A stretch of DNA of 54,100 bases from Bordetella parapertussis (GTDB taxonomy: Bacteria; Acidobacteriota; Terriglobia; Bryobacterales; Bryobacteraceae). Location: assembly GCA_943328975.2 (NCBI GenBank), contig CALQCC020000033.1, forward strand, positions 1 through 54,100, in the 5' to 3' direction. The notes beneath the pieces are model-generated. The model did not search any database, had not been told where the DNA came from, and saw only the letters and a program-made list of their open reading frames with translations. The position numbers and the translations under genes are program-made. Position 1 is the stretch's first letter. Every line of letters begins with the position of its first letter. Positions 1 through 7,102 of this stretch are shown one piece after another.

Positions 1-153
1 CCGGAAGGTATGGAGATGGTGATGCCGGGAGACAGTGTGACGATGATCGTCGAACTGATCACGCCGATCGCCATGGACAAGGGCCTACGGTTCGCGATCC
101 GCGAGGGCGGTCGCACGGTGGGTGCCGGTACGGTATCCGAGATCATCGCGTAA
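1..153 (+). CDS. tuf: Elongation factor Tu, C-terminal end (partial)
   Basis: The window opens inside this gene; only the last 50 residues are present, read in frame from base 1 to a TAA stop. The tail contains [14 protein letters not shown], then [16 protein letters not shown], which is the highly conserved end of domain 3 of EF-Tu, the GTPase that delivers aminoacyl-tRNA to the ribosome. The start and GTPase domain lie outside the window. It is followed after 18 bases by rpmG on the same strand, the usual bacterial order tuf-(rpmG)-(trnW)-secE-nusG. Identification is secure from the tail alone, although which tuf copy this is cannot be told. Confidence 0.96.
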   Translation, partial: PEGMEMVMPGDSVTMIVELITPIAMDKGLRFAIREGGRTVGAGTVSEIIA

Positions 154-171
154 GAGGTTTTAACTTTAACA

Positions 172-324
172 ATGGCAAGAGAACAAATCACGCTTCAGTG
201 CGGCGAGTGTAAGCGTAAGAACTACACCACCATGAAGAACAAGAAAACGACCACGGAGCGGCTGGAGTTCTCCAAGTTCTGCCCGTTCTGCCGTAAGCAT
301 TTCCCTCACAAGGAGATCAAGTAA
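172..324 (+). CDS. rpmG: 50S ribosomal protein L33
   Basis: A 50-residue basic protein starting [18 protein letters not shown] and ending in KEIK. Two cysteine pairs, CGEC near residues 10-13 and CPFC near 38-41, form the zinc ribbon of the zinc-binding (C+) form of L33. Length matches the family (about 50 residues). It is a component of the large ribosomal subunit near the E site. The gene is too short for ordinary ORF filters but sits in its classical place between tuf and secE, 18 bases after the tuf stop. The ATG is the only sensible start. Confidence 0.96.
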   Translation: MAREQITLQCGECKRKNYTTMKNKKTTTERLEFSKFCPFCRKHFPHKEIK

Positions 325-328
325 GCTA

Positions 329-360
329 GTGGACCCCCACCAGTGGTACGATACACTGGT
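329..360 (+). promoter_or_regulatory. Possible promoter and hairpin before tRNA-Trp
   Basis: TACACT at 352-357 resembles a -10 box, with GTGGAC at 329-334 as a weak -35 match at 17-base spacing. Overlapping it is a perfect 7-base inverted repeat, ACCAGTG (339-345) and CACTGGT (354-360), with an 8-base loop and no T-tract. It may be a promoter for tRNA-Trp/secE, an mRNA processing hairpin after rpmG, or both. The function is inferred. Confidence 0.4.
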
Positions 361-377
361 ATTGGCCGTAAGCTTTT

Positions 378-452
378 AGGGGTGTAGGTTTAACGGTAGA
401 CCAGCGGTCTCCAAAACCGCGAGTGGGGGTTCGAATCCCTCCGCCCCTGCCA
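378..452 (+). tRNA. trnW: tRNA-Trp (anticodon CCA)
   Basis: A 75-base cloverleaf. The acceptor AGGGGTG (378-384) pairs with CGCCCCT (442-448) with one G-U, followed by discriminator G and an encoded CCA (450-452). The anticodon arm is GCGGT-CTCCAAA-ACCGC, placing anticodon CCA, which reads UGG. The T arm contains the standard GTTCGAATC loop. It lies between rpmG and secE, a common place for tRNA-Trp in bacteria, and is probably cut out of the same transcript, since secE starts only 21 bases after the CCA end. Confidence 0.96.
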
Positions 453-473
453 TCCTTTTTTGATCGAGGCATC

Positions 474-710
474 ATGAGCGAAGCAGTAGCAACTACGAAC
501 AAGGCCGCCGGCTTTCCGGCTCAAGTCCGAGAGTACGTCGACGGACTGCGCGACGAAATGCGCTTGGTTACTTGGCCTTCCTGGACGCAAGTCCGTGCCA
601 CCACCATCGTCGTCATCGTTGCTGTCTTTGTGTTCGCCGCGTACTTTGCGGTGGTCGACCAGATTGTCGGTTACGGCATTGAGAAGCTGTTTGCCGCTTT
701 CGCAAAGTAA
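474..710 (+). CDS. secE: Preprotein translocase subunit SecE
   Basis: A 78-residue single-spanning subunit of the SecYEG protein-conducting channel. The amphipathic stretch with EMRLVTWPSWTQVRATT (about residues 31-47) is the conserved SecE helix just before the membrane segment (about 48-70, rich in V, I, F and A). I chose the ATG at 474, preceded by GAGG; a longer reading from 423 would run through the tRNA 3' end and is rejected. nusG follows 12 bases later. The neighbourhood (tRNA-Trp, nusG, rplK) confirms the call. Confidence 0.95.
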   Translation: MSEAVATTNKAAGFPAQVREYVDGLRDEMRLVTWPSWTQVRATTIVVIVAVFVFAAYFAVVDQIVGYGIEKLFAAFAK

Positions 711-722
711 GGTACCCAATAA

Positions 723-1334
723 ATGTCCGAAGAGATTCTCTCAACCGAAGGTGAACAGTTCGACGCACCCGTAGCGGAAGCAGTTCCGGAAGCTATCGGT
801 CCGCAGATGAATTGGTTCATCATTCACACCTATTCGGGCTTTGAAAACAAGGTGGCGGAGTCTCTCAAAACCCGCGCCGAAGCGTTTGGTTTCGATCATG
901 AAATCGGACAGATTCTGATCCCCACCGAAGAAGTTGTCGAACTGCGCAATGGTAAGAAAGTTACCAGCAAGCGCATGTTATATCCCGGCTACGTTCTGGT
1001 CCAGATGGCCATGAATGACGAGCTGTGGCATGCAGTAAAAGCTACCCCCCGCGTCACTGGATTCGTGGGCGGTGGTAATTCTCCTGTGCCCCTTACTGCC
1101 GACGAAGTCAATTCCGTTCTGTACCGCCAGCAGAGTTCTGCCGAGCGGCCGCGGCCCAAGCTCAACTTCGAGAAGAACGAAAATGTTCGTATTATCGATG
1201 GGCCGTTCAATAACTTCACCGGCAAGGTGGAGGAGATCAACCCCGAGCGCAATACTCTGCGCGTGATGGTCACCATCTTCGGGCGCTCCACTCCTGTCGA
1301 ACTCGATTTCCTACAAGTAGAAAAGGCGTCCTAA
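723..1334 (+). CDS. nusG: Transcription termination/antitermination protein NusG
   Basis: 203 residues. After a variable acidic N-terminus of about 28 residues comes MNWFIIHTYSGFENKVAES, the start of the NGN domain that binds RNA polymerase at the beta'/beta clamp and couples it to Rho or the ribosome. The signature MLYPGYVLVQM lies around residues 85-95. The C-terminal KOW domain includes VRIIDGPFNNFTGKVEEI, around residues 153-170. The family is typically 175-200 residues, so the length is normal. It is 12 bases downstream of secE and 3 bases upstream of rplK, so the three are surely cotranscribed. Confidence 0.96.
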   Translation: MSEEILSTEGEQFDAPVAEAVPEAIGPQMNWFIIHTYSGFENKVAESLKTRAEAFGFDHEIGQILIPTEEVVELRNGKKVTSKRMLYPGYVLVQMAMNDELWHAVKATPRVTGFVGGGNSPVPLTADEVNSVLYRQQSSAERPRPKLNFEKNENVRIIDGPFNNFTGKVEEINPERNTLRVMVTIFGRSTPVELDFLQVEKAS

Positions 1335-1337
1335 GCA

Positions 1338-1775
<438 letters not shown>

Positions 1776-1821
1776 GACAGGCCGGACTTAGATCCGGTTG
1801 GTCCACGAACGTTAGTTAGAC

Positions 1822-1849
1822 AAATGGGGCTGCAAAGCCCCATTTTCTT
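1822..1849 (+). terminator. Rho-independent terminator after rplK
   Basis: AAATGGGGCT (1822-1831), loop GCAA, AGCCCCATTT (1836-1845), then TTCTT. A perfect 10-base stem with a GNRA-type loop and a T-rich tail, 46 bases after the rplK stop. It ends the tuf/secE/nusG/rplK transcript. Confidence 0.88.
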
Positions 1850-1873
1850 GTGCCATGCTACGCTCAAGAAAAG

Positions 1874-2458
1874 ATGAAGCCTGCTCTGCTGTTCGCCCTT
1901 TGGGGCGCCCTCCTGATCGCACAAGACGTTCCGCCCGCCCCCGACGACACTCCCACCTTCGGTATCTCCGTCTATCTCTCTGGACTCACCGGCCAGATCT
2001 ACCCCATCAAACCGACCAGCAAGAAGCTGCCAGACTTCAAGAAACTGAAGCCCATCGGGACAATCTATACCTATTCCCTGGCCATCCGCCCGCGCGATTT
2101 CAATGAAGGTTTCCCAGGACTCACCGATCGACTGGAGTGGTTCGCTATCGACTATACCGGTCGCTTCTGGATTGAGACTCCCGGGAAGTACCGCTTCATT
2201 CTGACTTCCGATGACGGTTCACGTCTCTATATCGATGACAAGCAAGTGATCGATAACGATGGCACGCATCCGGCGGAAGAGCAGTCCGGCACGGCGAAGC
2301 TAAAGGCCGGCGTCCATTCGATCCGCGTGTCCTACTTTCAGGGTCCGCGTTTTCATGTTGCACTGATGCTGGATGTGGTGGGACCGGACGGCCAGCAGCG
2401 CGTCTTCAACACGCAGGACTTCAAGCCGTCCGATCCTGAGGACTGGGAACGCCGTTAG
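1874..2458 (+). CDS. Secreted PA14-domain protein
   Basis: 194 residues from the ATG at 1874, which opens a clear signal peptide (MKPALLFALWGALLIAQD); an upstream ATG at 1850 would put extra charged residues before it. The mature part contains a PA14-like beta-sandwich: FWIETPGKYRFILTSDDGS, then LYIDDKQVIDNDGTH, then AGVHSIRVSYFQGPR. PA14 domains bind carbohydrate, and the aspartate-rich DDGSRLYIDD loop is the usual ligand/Ca2+ region. No catalytic domain is attached, so it is probably a carbohydrate-binding secreted protein. Its TAG stop overlaps the TAA stop of the convergent TonB-dependent receptor gene by 4 bases (TTAG). Confidence 0.82.
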   Translation: MKPALLFALWGALLIAQDVPPAPDDTPTFGISVYLSGLTGQIYPIKPTSKKLPDFKKLKPIGTIYTYSLAIRPRDFNEGFPGLTDRLEWFAIDYTGRFWIETPGKYRFILTSDDGSRLYIDDKQVIDNDGTHPAEEQSGTAKLKAGVHSIRVSYFQGPRFHVALMLDVVGPDGQQRVFNTQDFKPSDPEDWERR

Positions 2459-5400
2459 AACGTTAACCGCGCGACGATGGTGCCTTGTCGCGGGGTGGTT
2501 GCACCCACGCCACTGGTGTTCACAAAACCAAAGCCTGCGGTAGGAACTCCCGCCGCGTTACGGGTCTGGGTGGTCAACGCAGTGGCCGGGTTTGGAGCCT
2601 GCGCCCGATTGAAGATGTTGCTGAACTCGGCGCGGATGTTCAGGTTTGCCCGTTCGCGGAAACGGAACGTGCGACCCACCGCCAGGTTCTCCTGGGGACG
2701 GCGCTGGAAGCGATAGTCGGTGAAGAAGGCAGCCGAGCTACCGAACGTCCCTTCAGCAGGGGTAGACCACGCGGCGGGATTCAGGACGAACTCCTTGTTC
2801 GGGTCGAAGCAATGGCAGTTCAGGTCCTGCAAGAAGAGCGGCTGTCCGGCGACACGGTTTTGGAAGGTCCCGCGGAACAACAGGTTGGTAAGCGGAGTGG
2901 TCTGGGTTGCCGCGGGAGCCTGGATTGGCAGGCCGGAGGCGTAGGCCAAGAACAAGCCGACCGTCCAATCCCGAGTTACCCAAGAGGCAACCTTGCCGGT
3001 CATGCCTTCCGCGATGCGGAACGTGGGGACGGTGTAGTTCAGCGCTACGTTAAACACCTGCGGTTGGTCGAAGGACGAAAGGTACTTCTGGTTCGCCCGG
3101 TTGAAGACGTCGTTATAGGCGCCTCCTCCGGTGCCGGGGATCACGACGTTCGCCGGCGCTCCGGTGGCCAGGTTCTTTTGCTTCGTGTAAGTGGCGGTGA
3201 AGTCGACTCCATGCGAGAAGCGTTTGGTGAGCTTGACCTGCAAGGAGTCATACCAAGTGTTACCCAGCGGCGACCACAGGGAGGTAATGGAGCTGAACTG
3301 TGGGAACGGGCGCAAGGATTGCGCGACCGTCGCGGTGCCAGGGAAGCCTGCGTAGGGCAATTTGTTGAAAAAAGCTCCCGCAGTGGTCGTGTTGACGCGC
3401 GCCGCGAGGATGGCCCGCTGCGCCGGGTTGGTGATGTCGATACCCGCGGCGGCGAGGCGTTGCGGCGTCAGTGCGTTGACGTCGATCAAGCCAGGCGAAT
3501 TCCACCACACACCGCGATTGGCGACGTAAGACGCTTCTACAACGAAGTCGCGCGCGAACTCCCGTTGAAGCCCGAAGGACCACTGCATCTGGCGCGCCGG
3601 GCGGCCGGCGTTCTGGTCGTACCAGGTTGGCGGAGCCTGCGTAGTTGCATAGCCAGCTTGCGGGTATTGATTCGGATTGAAGTTGGGGAACGCCAGCGGG
3701 GCGAATGGGATTCCGTTCTGCAGCGTCATGACGGAATCGCCGAACGCCGGACTGTTGACGGGCTGGGGAGCGGTGAGTCCGCCCTGCGTTGCCCCATTGG
3801 CGTCACCGGTAGTGTTGTAGACGATGCCCCAACCCGCGCGAAGCACGGTCTTGGAATCGATCTGATACGCGATGCCCAGACGAGGTCCGAAGGCCAGCGG
3901 ATAAGTGCTGGCAAAGTTGCAATTGCACCGTCCAGCACCATTGCCTTCAAACTGTACAGCGCCCAGGATGCCACCGGCGGCCGCATTCGGAACCAACGGA
4001 GCGAACTGCGCCAGCTTTCCGTACTGCTCCTTCAAGTAAGACTGGTAATCCCAACGCAGACCATAATCAACGGTCAACTTGCGCGTCACCTTCCAGGTAT
4101 CCTGTGCGAACAGTCCGATCTGGTGCTTGCCCAAGCGAATGTTGTGGACCGGCGCGATGCGCACGGAATCCGCGGCGCCGAGCAAGAAGCTGGCGTAAGG
4201 AAACCCGATGGTGCCGCCACCGATCGTAGCAGAGGTCAAATTCGGCATGGCGGTTTGGTTCCCGCTGAAGGCATAGATGCCGTTCGTGTAAGTGTAGAGT
4301 TCGCTCAGGTTGCTATCCAGCCGCAATTCGCCGCCGAACTTGAAGGTATGGTTATCTTTCACCCAGCTGAGGCTCAGGTTGGCAGTGGGCTTGGCGTAAA
4401 GCAAAGGGTGACGGTTGGAACCGGGGCCCATATTCTTCATGCCACCTTGATTGTTGCTGAGGCCGGTGAAGTTCGGGAACAGGCGGTTCACCGTGGCGCC
4501 CCGCAAGCCCAGGCTCGTTTGCGGATTGTAGTCCAGCACCGGCGGATCGTCAGTGAAATAGTCTGTCTGATAGCCGATGCCGACGTGGAACAACACCGTT
4601 GGGCGGACGGTGTAGTCCGCATTGAGACGATACTTGCGCGCGGTAATGAAAGTTCCGATCGCCGCGGTGATGGGCGAGGGTAGACCGTCGGAGGCTCCGA
4701 AGGTCGGCGAATATTGGCTCTCCGTTTTGGTTTGGTCAAAGAAGAACGACACTTTCAAATTCGCGCCGACGTTTTGATCTACCTTAATCGACGGAATGGG
4801 CGTGCGGCGTTGACTGAGGTACGGGAAAATACTGTTGTTGATGAGACTGCCGGTGAAGCCTGGGCGGTTGATTCCGGCGGGGATTAGAGCTTGGACCTTC
4901 AACGAGACCGGATCCATGCGCGCGAGTGGGATGGTGTTGCTCGGGAACGGGTTTCGCACACGGGCTCCATTCGGAGCGGTGCTATCGGTTGCCGGATCGT
5001 AGATTGTGCCTTCGAGGACTGCGCGGCCCAGCGGATCGGTATTCGTCGAGCAAGGCGCGGCGCACAGGGTTCGGCCCGTCAGCGCAGTGGCAAAGTTGCC
5101 TGCGCGATACGCAGACGTGGGCAGCGTAATCGCCTGGTTGGTGATGTTCTGGTCTTCGCGATACTGTTCGTAGTTGAAGAAGAAGAACGTCTTGTTGCGG
5201 CCGTCATAAACGTGCGGGATCGCTACGGGTCCGCCGAAGGTGAAGCCCCAATCGTGGCGGCGGGAAACCGGGCGCGCCGTGCCAACCCAAGGGGTGTTGG
5301 CGTTCAAGACTTCGTTCACCAGATAGTCGTAGACGGTGCCGTGGAATTGGTTGGTGCCGGACTTCATCGAGTAGTTGAAGAAGCCGCCCCCGACCTGTCC

Positions 5401-6081
5401 ATATTCGGCCGAGAAGTTGCTGGTCTGCACTGTCACTTCTTGAATAGCATCGATGCTGGGCTGCACCTGGGCTTGCGTCGCAGGGACTTGTCCGTTGCTG
5501 GCGTCCATGCCGTCAATGCGGTAGGAGGCGGTGTTGCTGGGAGCTCCGTTCACGCGCATGGTGGCGTTGGGTTGGACGTAGGTTCCCGGCAGCAGCACCG
5601 CGATCGCCTGAGGGTTCCGAACGCCCGAGCTTCCGGCTCCGGCTCCGATGGAGAGCACGGGTAGGGAATTGATGCGCGCCGCGGTGACGTTGTGGCTGAG
5701 GTCGCCGCTTTCCGTCTTCAGTAAAGATACCTCTGCCGTGACAGTTACAGATTCCGTCGCTGCACCGATTTCGAGGGGCACATCCAGTCGGAGGACTTGC
5801 GCTACTTGGAGTGCAATGTTCTGGCGAACGAAATTCTTGAACCCAGCAGCGCTCACGGTCATTTCGTAAGTGCCGGCGGGAAGCTGTGCAAGCGTGTAGT
5901 TGCCCGTCTCGGTACTGCTGGTCTGGTAAGCCGCTCCGGTGTCGACGTTGCGCACGGCCAAGGTGGCGTTGGCAACGACGGCTCCTGCGGGATCGGCTAC
6001 CGTGCCGGTGAGAGTTCCACGATCACCTTGGGCGAACGCGCTTAAGGTCCAGAGAAGTAGACCGGCCAATACTTTTCGCAT
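2455..6081 (-). CDS. TonB-dependent receptor with carboxypeptidase-regulatory N-terminal domain
   Basis: 1208 residues. A signal peptide (MRKVLAGLLLWTLSAFAQG) is followed by a carboxypeptidase-regulatory/Cna-B-like fold at about 20-105 (GTLTGTVADPAGAVVANAT and QLPAGTYEMTVSAAGFKNF). A plug-like region around 125-240 includes NTASYRIDGMDASNG and YSMKSGTNQFHG, and a long outer-membrane barrel runs to the terminal aromatic residue (IVARLTF). This is the large OmpA/TonB-dependent receptor type that is expanded in Acidobacteria, where it is thought to import polymers or glycans. The ligand cannot be read from sequence. A sigma-70-like promoter is visible upstream (6144-6172). The downstream neighbour is the convergent PA14 gene, and upstream is a sugar-kinase operon, both compatible with a carbohydrate role. 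Confidence 0.9.
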   Translation of the reverse strand: MRKVLAGLLLWTLSAFAQGDRGTLTGTVADPAGAVVANATLAVRNVDTGAAYQTSSTETGNYTLAQLPAGTYEMTVSAAGFKNFVRQNIALQVAQVLRLDVPLEIGAATESVTVTAEVSLLKTESGDLSHNVTAARINSLPVLSIGAGAGSSGVRNPQAIAVLLPGTYVQPNATMRVNGAPSNTASYRIDGMDASNGQVPATQAQVQPSIDAIQEVTVQTSNFSAEYGQVGGGFFNYSMKSGTNQFHGTVYDYLVNEVLNANTPWVGTARPVSRRHDWGFTFGGPVAIPHVYDGRNKTFFFFNYEQYREDQNITNQAITLPTSAYRAGNFATALTGRTLCAAPCSTNTDPLGRAVLEGTIYDPATDSTAPNGARVRNPFPSNTIPLARMDPVSLKVQALIPAGINRPGFTGSLINNSIFPYLSQRRTPIPSIKVDQNVGANLKVSFFFDQTKTESQYSPTFGASDGLPSPITAAIGTFITARKYRLNADYTVRPTVLFHVGIGYQTDYFTDDPPVLDYNPQTSLGLRGATVNRLFPNFTGLSNNQGGMKNMGPGSNRHPLLYAKPTANLSLSWVKDNHTFKFGGELRLDSNLSELYTYTNGIYAFSGNQTAMPNLTSATIGGGTIGFPYASFLLGAADSVRIAPVHNIRLGKHQIGLFAQDTWKVTRKLTVDYGLRWDYQSYLKEQYGKLAQFAPLVPNAAAGGILGAVQFEGNGAGRCNCNFASTYPLAFGPRLGIAYQIDSKTVLRAGWGIVYNTTGDANGATQGGLTAPQPVNSPAFGDSVMTLQNGIPFAPLAFPNFNPNQYPQAGYATTQAPPTWYDQNAGRPARQMQWSFGLQREFARDFVVEASYVANRGVWWNSPGLIDVNALTPQRLAAAGIDITNPAQRAILAARVNTTTAGAFFNKLPYAGFPGTATVAQSLRPFPQFSSITSLWSPLGNTWYDSLQVKLTKRFSHGVDFTATYTKQKNLATGAPANVVIPGTGGGAYNDVFNRANQKYLSSFDQPQVFNVALNYTVPTFRIAEGMTGKVASWVTRDWTVGLFLAYASGLPIQAPAATQTTPLTNLLFRGTFQNRVAGQPLFLQDLNCHCFDPNKEFVLNPAAWSTPAEGTFGSSAAFFTDYRFQRRPQENLAVGRTFRFRERANLNIRAEFSNIFNRAQAPNPATALTTQTRNAAGVPTAGFGFVNTSGVGATTPRQGTIVARLTF

Positions 6082-6143
6082 CTGAAAATGCCCCCCTATG
6101 TTTGCGTCGGGCCGGCAGGTCCGGACCGCTACATTTCCAGTAG

Positions 6144-6172
6144 AGTATATTGCACGGTGATGTGGAGGTCAA
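6144..6172 (-). promoter_or_regulatory. Sigma-70-type promoter of the TonB-dependent receptor gene
   Basis: On the minus strand, TTGACC (plus-strand 6172-6167) and TATACT (6149-6144) are separated by exactly 17 bases. The expected transcription start falls near 6137, giving a leader of about 56 bases that ends in a G-rich stretch before the ATG at 6081. It is one of the two best promoter matches in the window. Confidence 0.75.
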
Positions 6173-6173
6173 T

Positions 6174-6199
6174 GCTCGACTTGTTAGCTCGACTTGTTA
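6174..6199. repeat. 13-base perfect tandem duplication at the kinase stop codon
   Basis: GCTCGACTTGTTA occurs twice head to tail (6174-6186 and 6187-6199). The second copy contains the stop codon of the minus-strand kinase gene, so the copy at 6174-6186 lies just outside the coding region. It is probably a local slippage duplication. Confidence 0.85.
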
Positions 6200-7102
6200 G
6201 CGTATCGGAAGGCGTGTGGCTTCGATGAGCGCTCCCTGTGCAGGACTGTGGATGGGAGCCAGAACATGCGTGGTGCCGCTGAGTTCCGTCAACATGCGGA
6301 ACCGCATGAGGAGCGGTTCGCTGGCGAAGACTCCACCGATATAGTGGACGTTCGCAGGCTCATCTTCACCAAAGAGTTGACGCTGGACGGCGGCTGTCAG
6401 CATGGCGAGCGTTTGGGCTGCTCCGTCGATGATGGAGCATGCCACGGGGTCGCCCGCGCGTGCTGCCTGGTCCACCAAGGGGGCCAGTTGCGCGACACGC
6501 TCGCGCGGATAGTCTGCGGTGTAACAGCGATGCAGCAATTCGTTTGCGCTGGCGGAGTTCGTGGCTGCGAGCAGTGTTGCTCGAAGTTCCGTGGGATGTC
6601 CCCAGCCCTCTTCGTGGCGAAGAATCGCGCGCAACGACTGGCGCACCAGATCGAAGGCACCGCCCTCGTCGCCGAATACGTAACCCCATCCACCGGCCCG
6701 TGCCGTCACGCCCGCGGCGTTGCGGCCATAGGCAATGGAGCCCGTGCCCGCGATGATGATCATCCCCGGCGCACCCGCCGTCGCGCCCGCGAGCGCGATG
6801 TGGGCATCGTGCGTGATGCAGTAGTGTTCGGCTTGGATCAACTCGCGCGTGAGTGCGTCTTTGTCCGCGCCGCCGCCGCTGAAGCCGGCACATACGGCGG
6901 TGAACTTCGCCGTGACACCGGCTTGTTCGGCGGCCATCCGAACGCTATCGCCCACAGCAGAGAAGAACTTTGCTCGGCGCTCCGATGCTCCGACGTGGTT
7001 GCATGGACCTGCGTGTCCTGCGCCGATCACGCGTCCGGTTTCGTCGCCGATAAGGGCCGTGGTTCCCGATTGTCCGCCGTCAATGCCAAGATAGAGTCGC
7101 AT
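6197..7102 (-). CDS. BadF/BadG/BcrA-type ATPase, probable N-acetylglucosamine kinase-like sugar kinase
   Basis: 301 residues of the ASKHA fold. The phosphate-1 loop LGIDGGQSGTTALIGD is at the N-terminus, MIIIAGTGSIAYG near the middle is the phosphate-2/adenosine region, and GGWGYVFGDEGGAFDL follows it. These motifs match the BadF/N-acetylglucosamine-kinase family, which phosphorylates amino sugars or, in other members, drives electron transfer; the absence of any cysteine cluster favours a sugar kinase. I take the ATG at 7102, because MRLYLGIDGG is the natural N-terminus; an upstream start at 7162 would overlap the previous gene by 61 bases. The ATG shares one base with the TGA of the upstream glycosyltransferase gene (TGATG), suggesting translational coupling. 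Confidence 0.82.
   Translation of the reverse strand: MRLYLGIDGGQSGTTALIGDETGRVIGAGHAGPCNHVGASERRAKFFSAVGDSVRMAAEQAGVTAKFTAVCAGFSGGGADKDALTRELIQAEHYCITHDAHIALAGATAGAPGMIIIAGTGSIAYGRNAAGVTARAGGWGYVFGDEGGAFDLVRQSLRAILRHEEGWGHPTELRATLLAATNSASANELLHRCYTADYPRERVAQLAPLVDQAARAGDPVACSIIDGAAQTLAMLTAAVQRQLFGEDEPANVHYIGGVFASEPLLMRFRMLTELSGTTHVLAPIHSPAQGALIEATRLPIR

Noticed and set aside
423-473. Upstream extension of secE from 423
   Set aside because: It translates the 3' half of tRNA-Trp; the ATG at 474 has its own ribosome site.
2485-4683. A 732-codon plus-strand reading frame inside the TonB-dependent receptor gene
   Set aside because: Antisense shadow of a well-supported gene; the translation is Arg/Gly-rich with no motif, as expected from GC-rich third positions.
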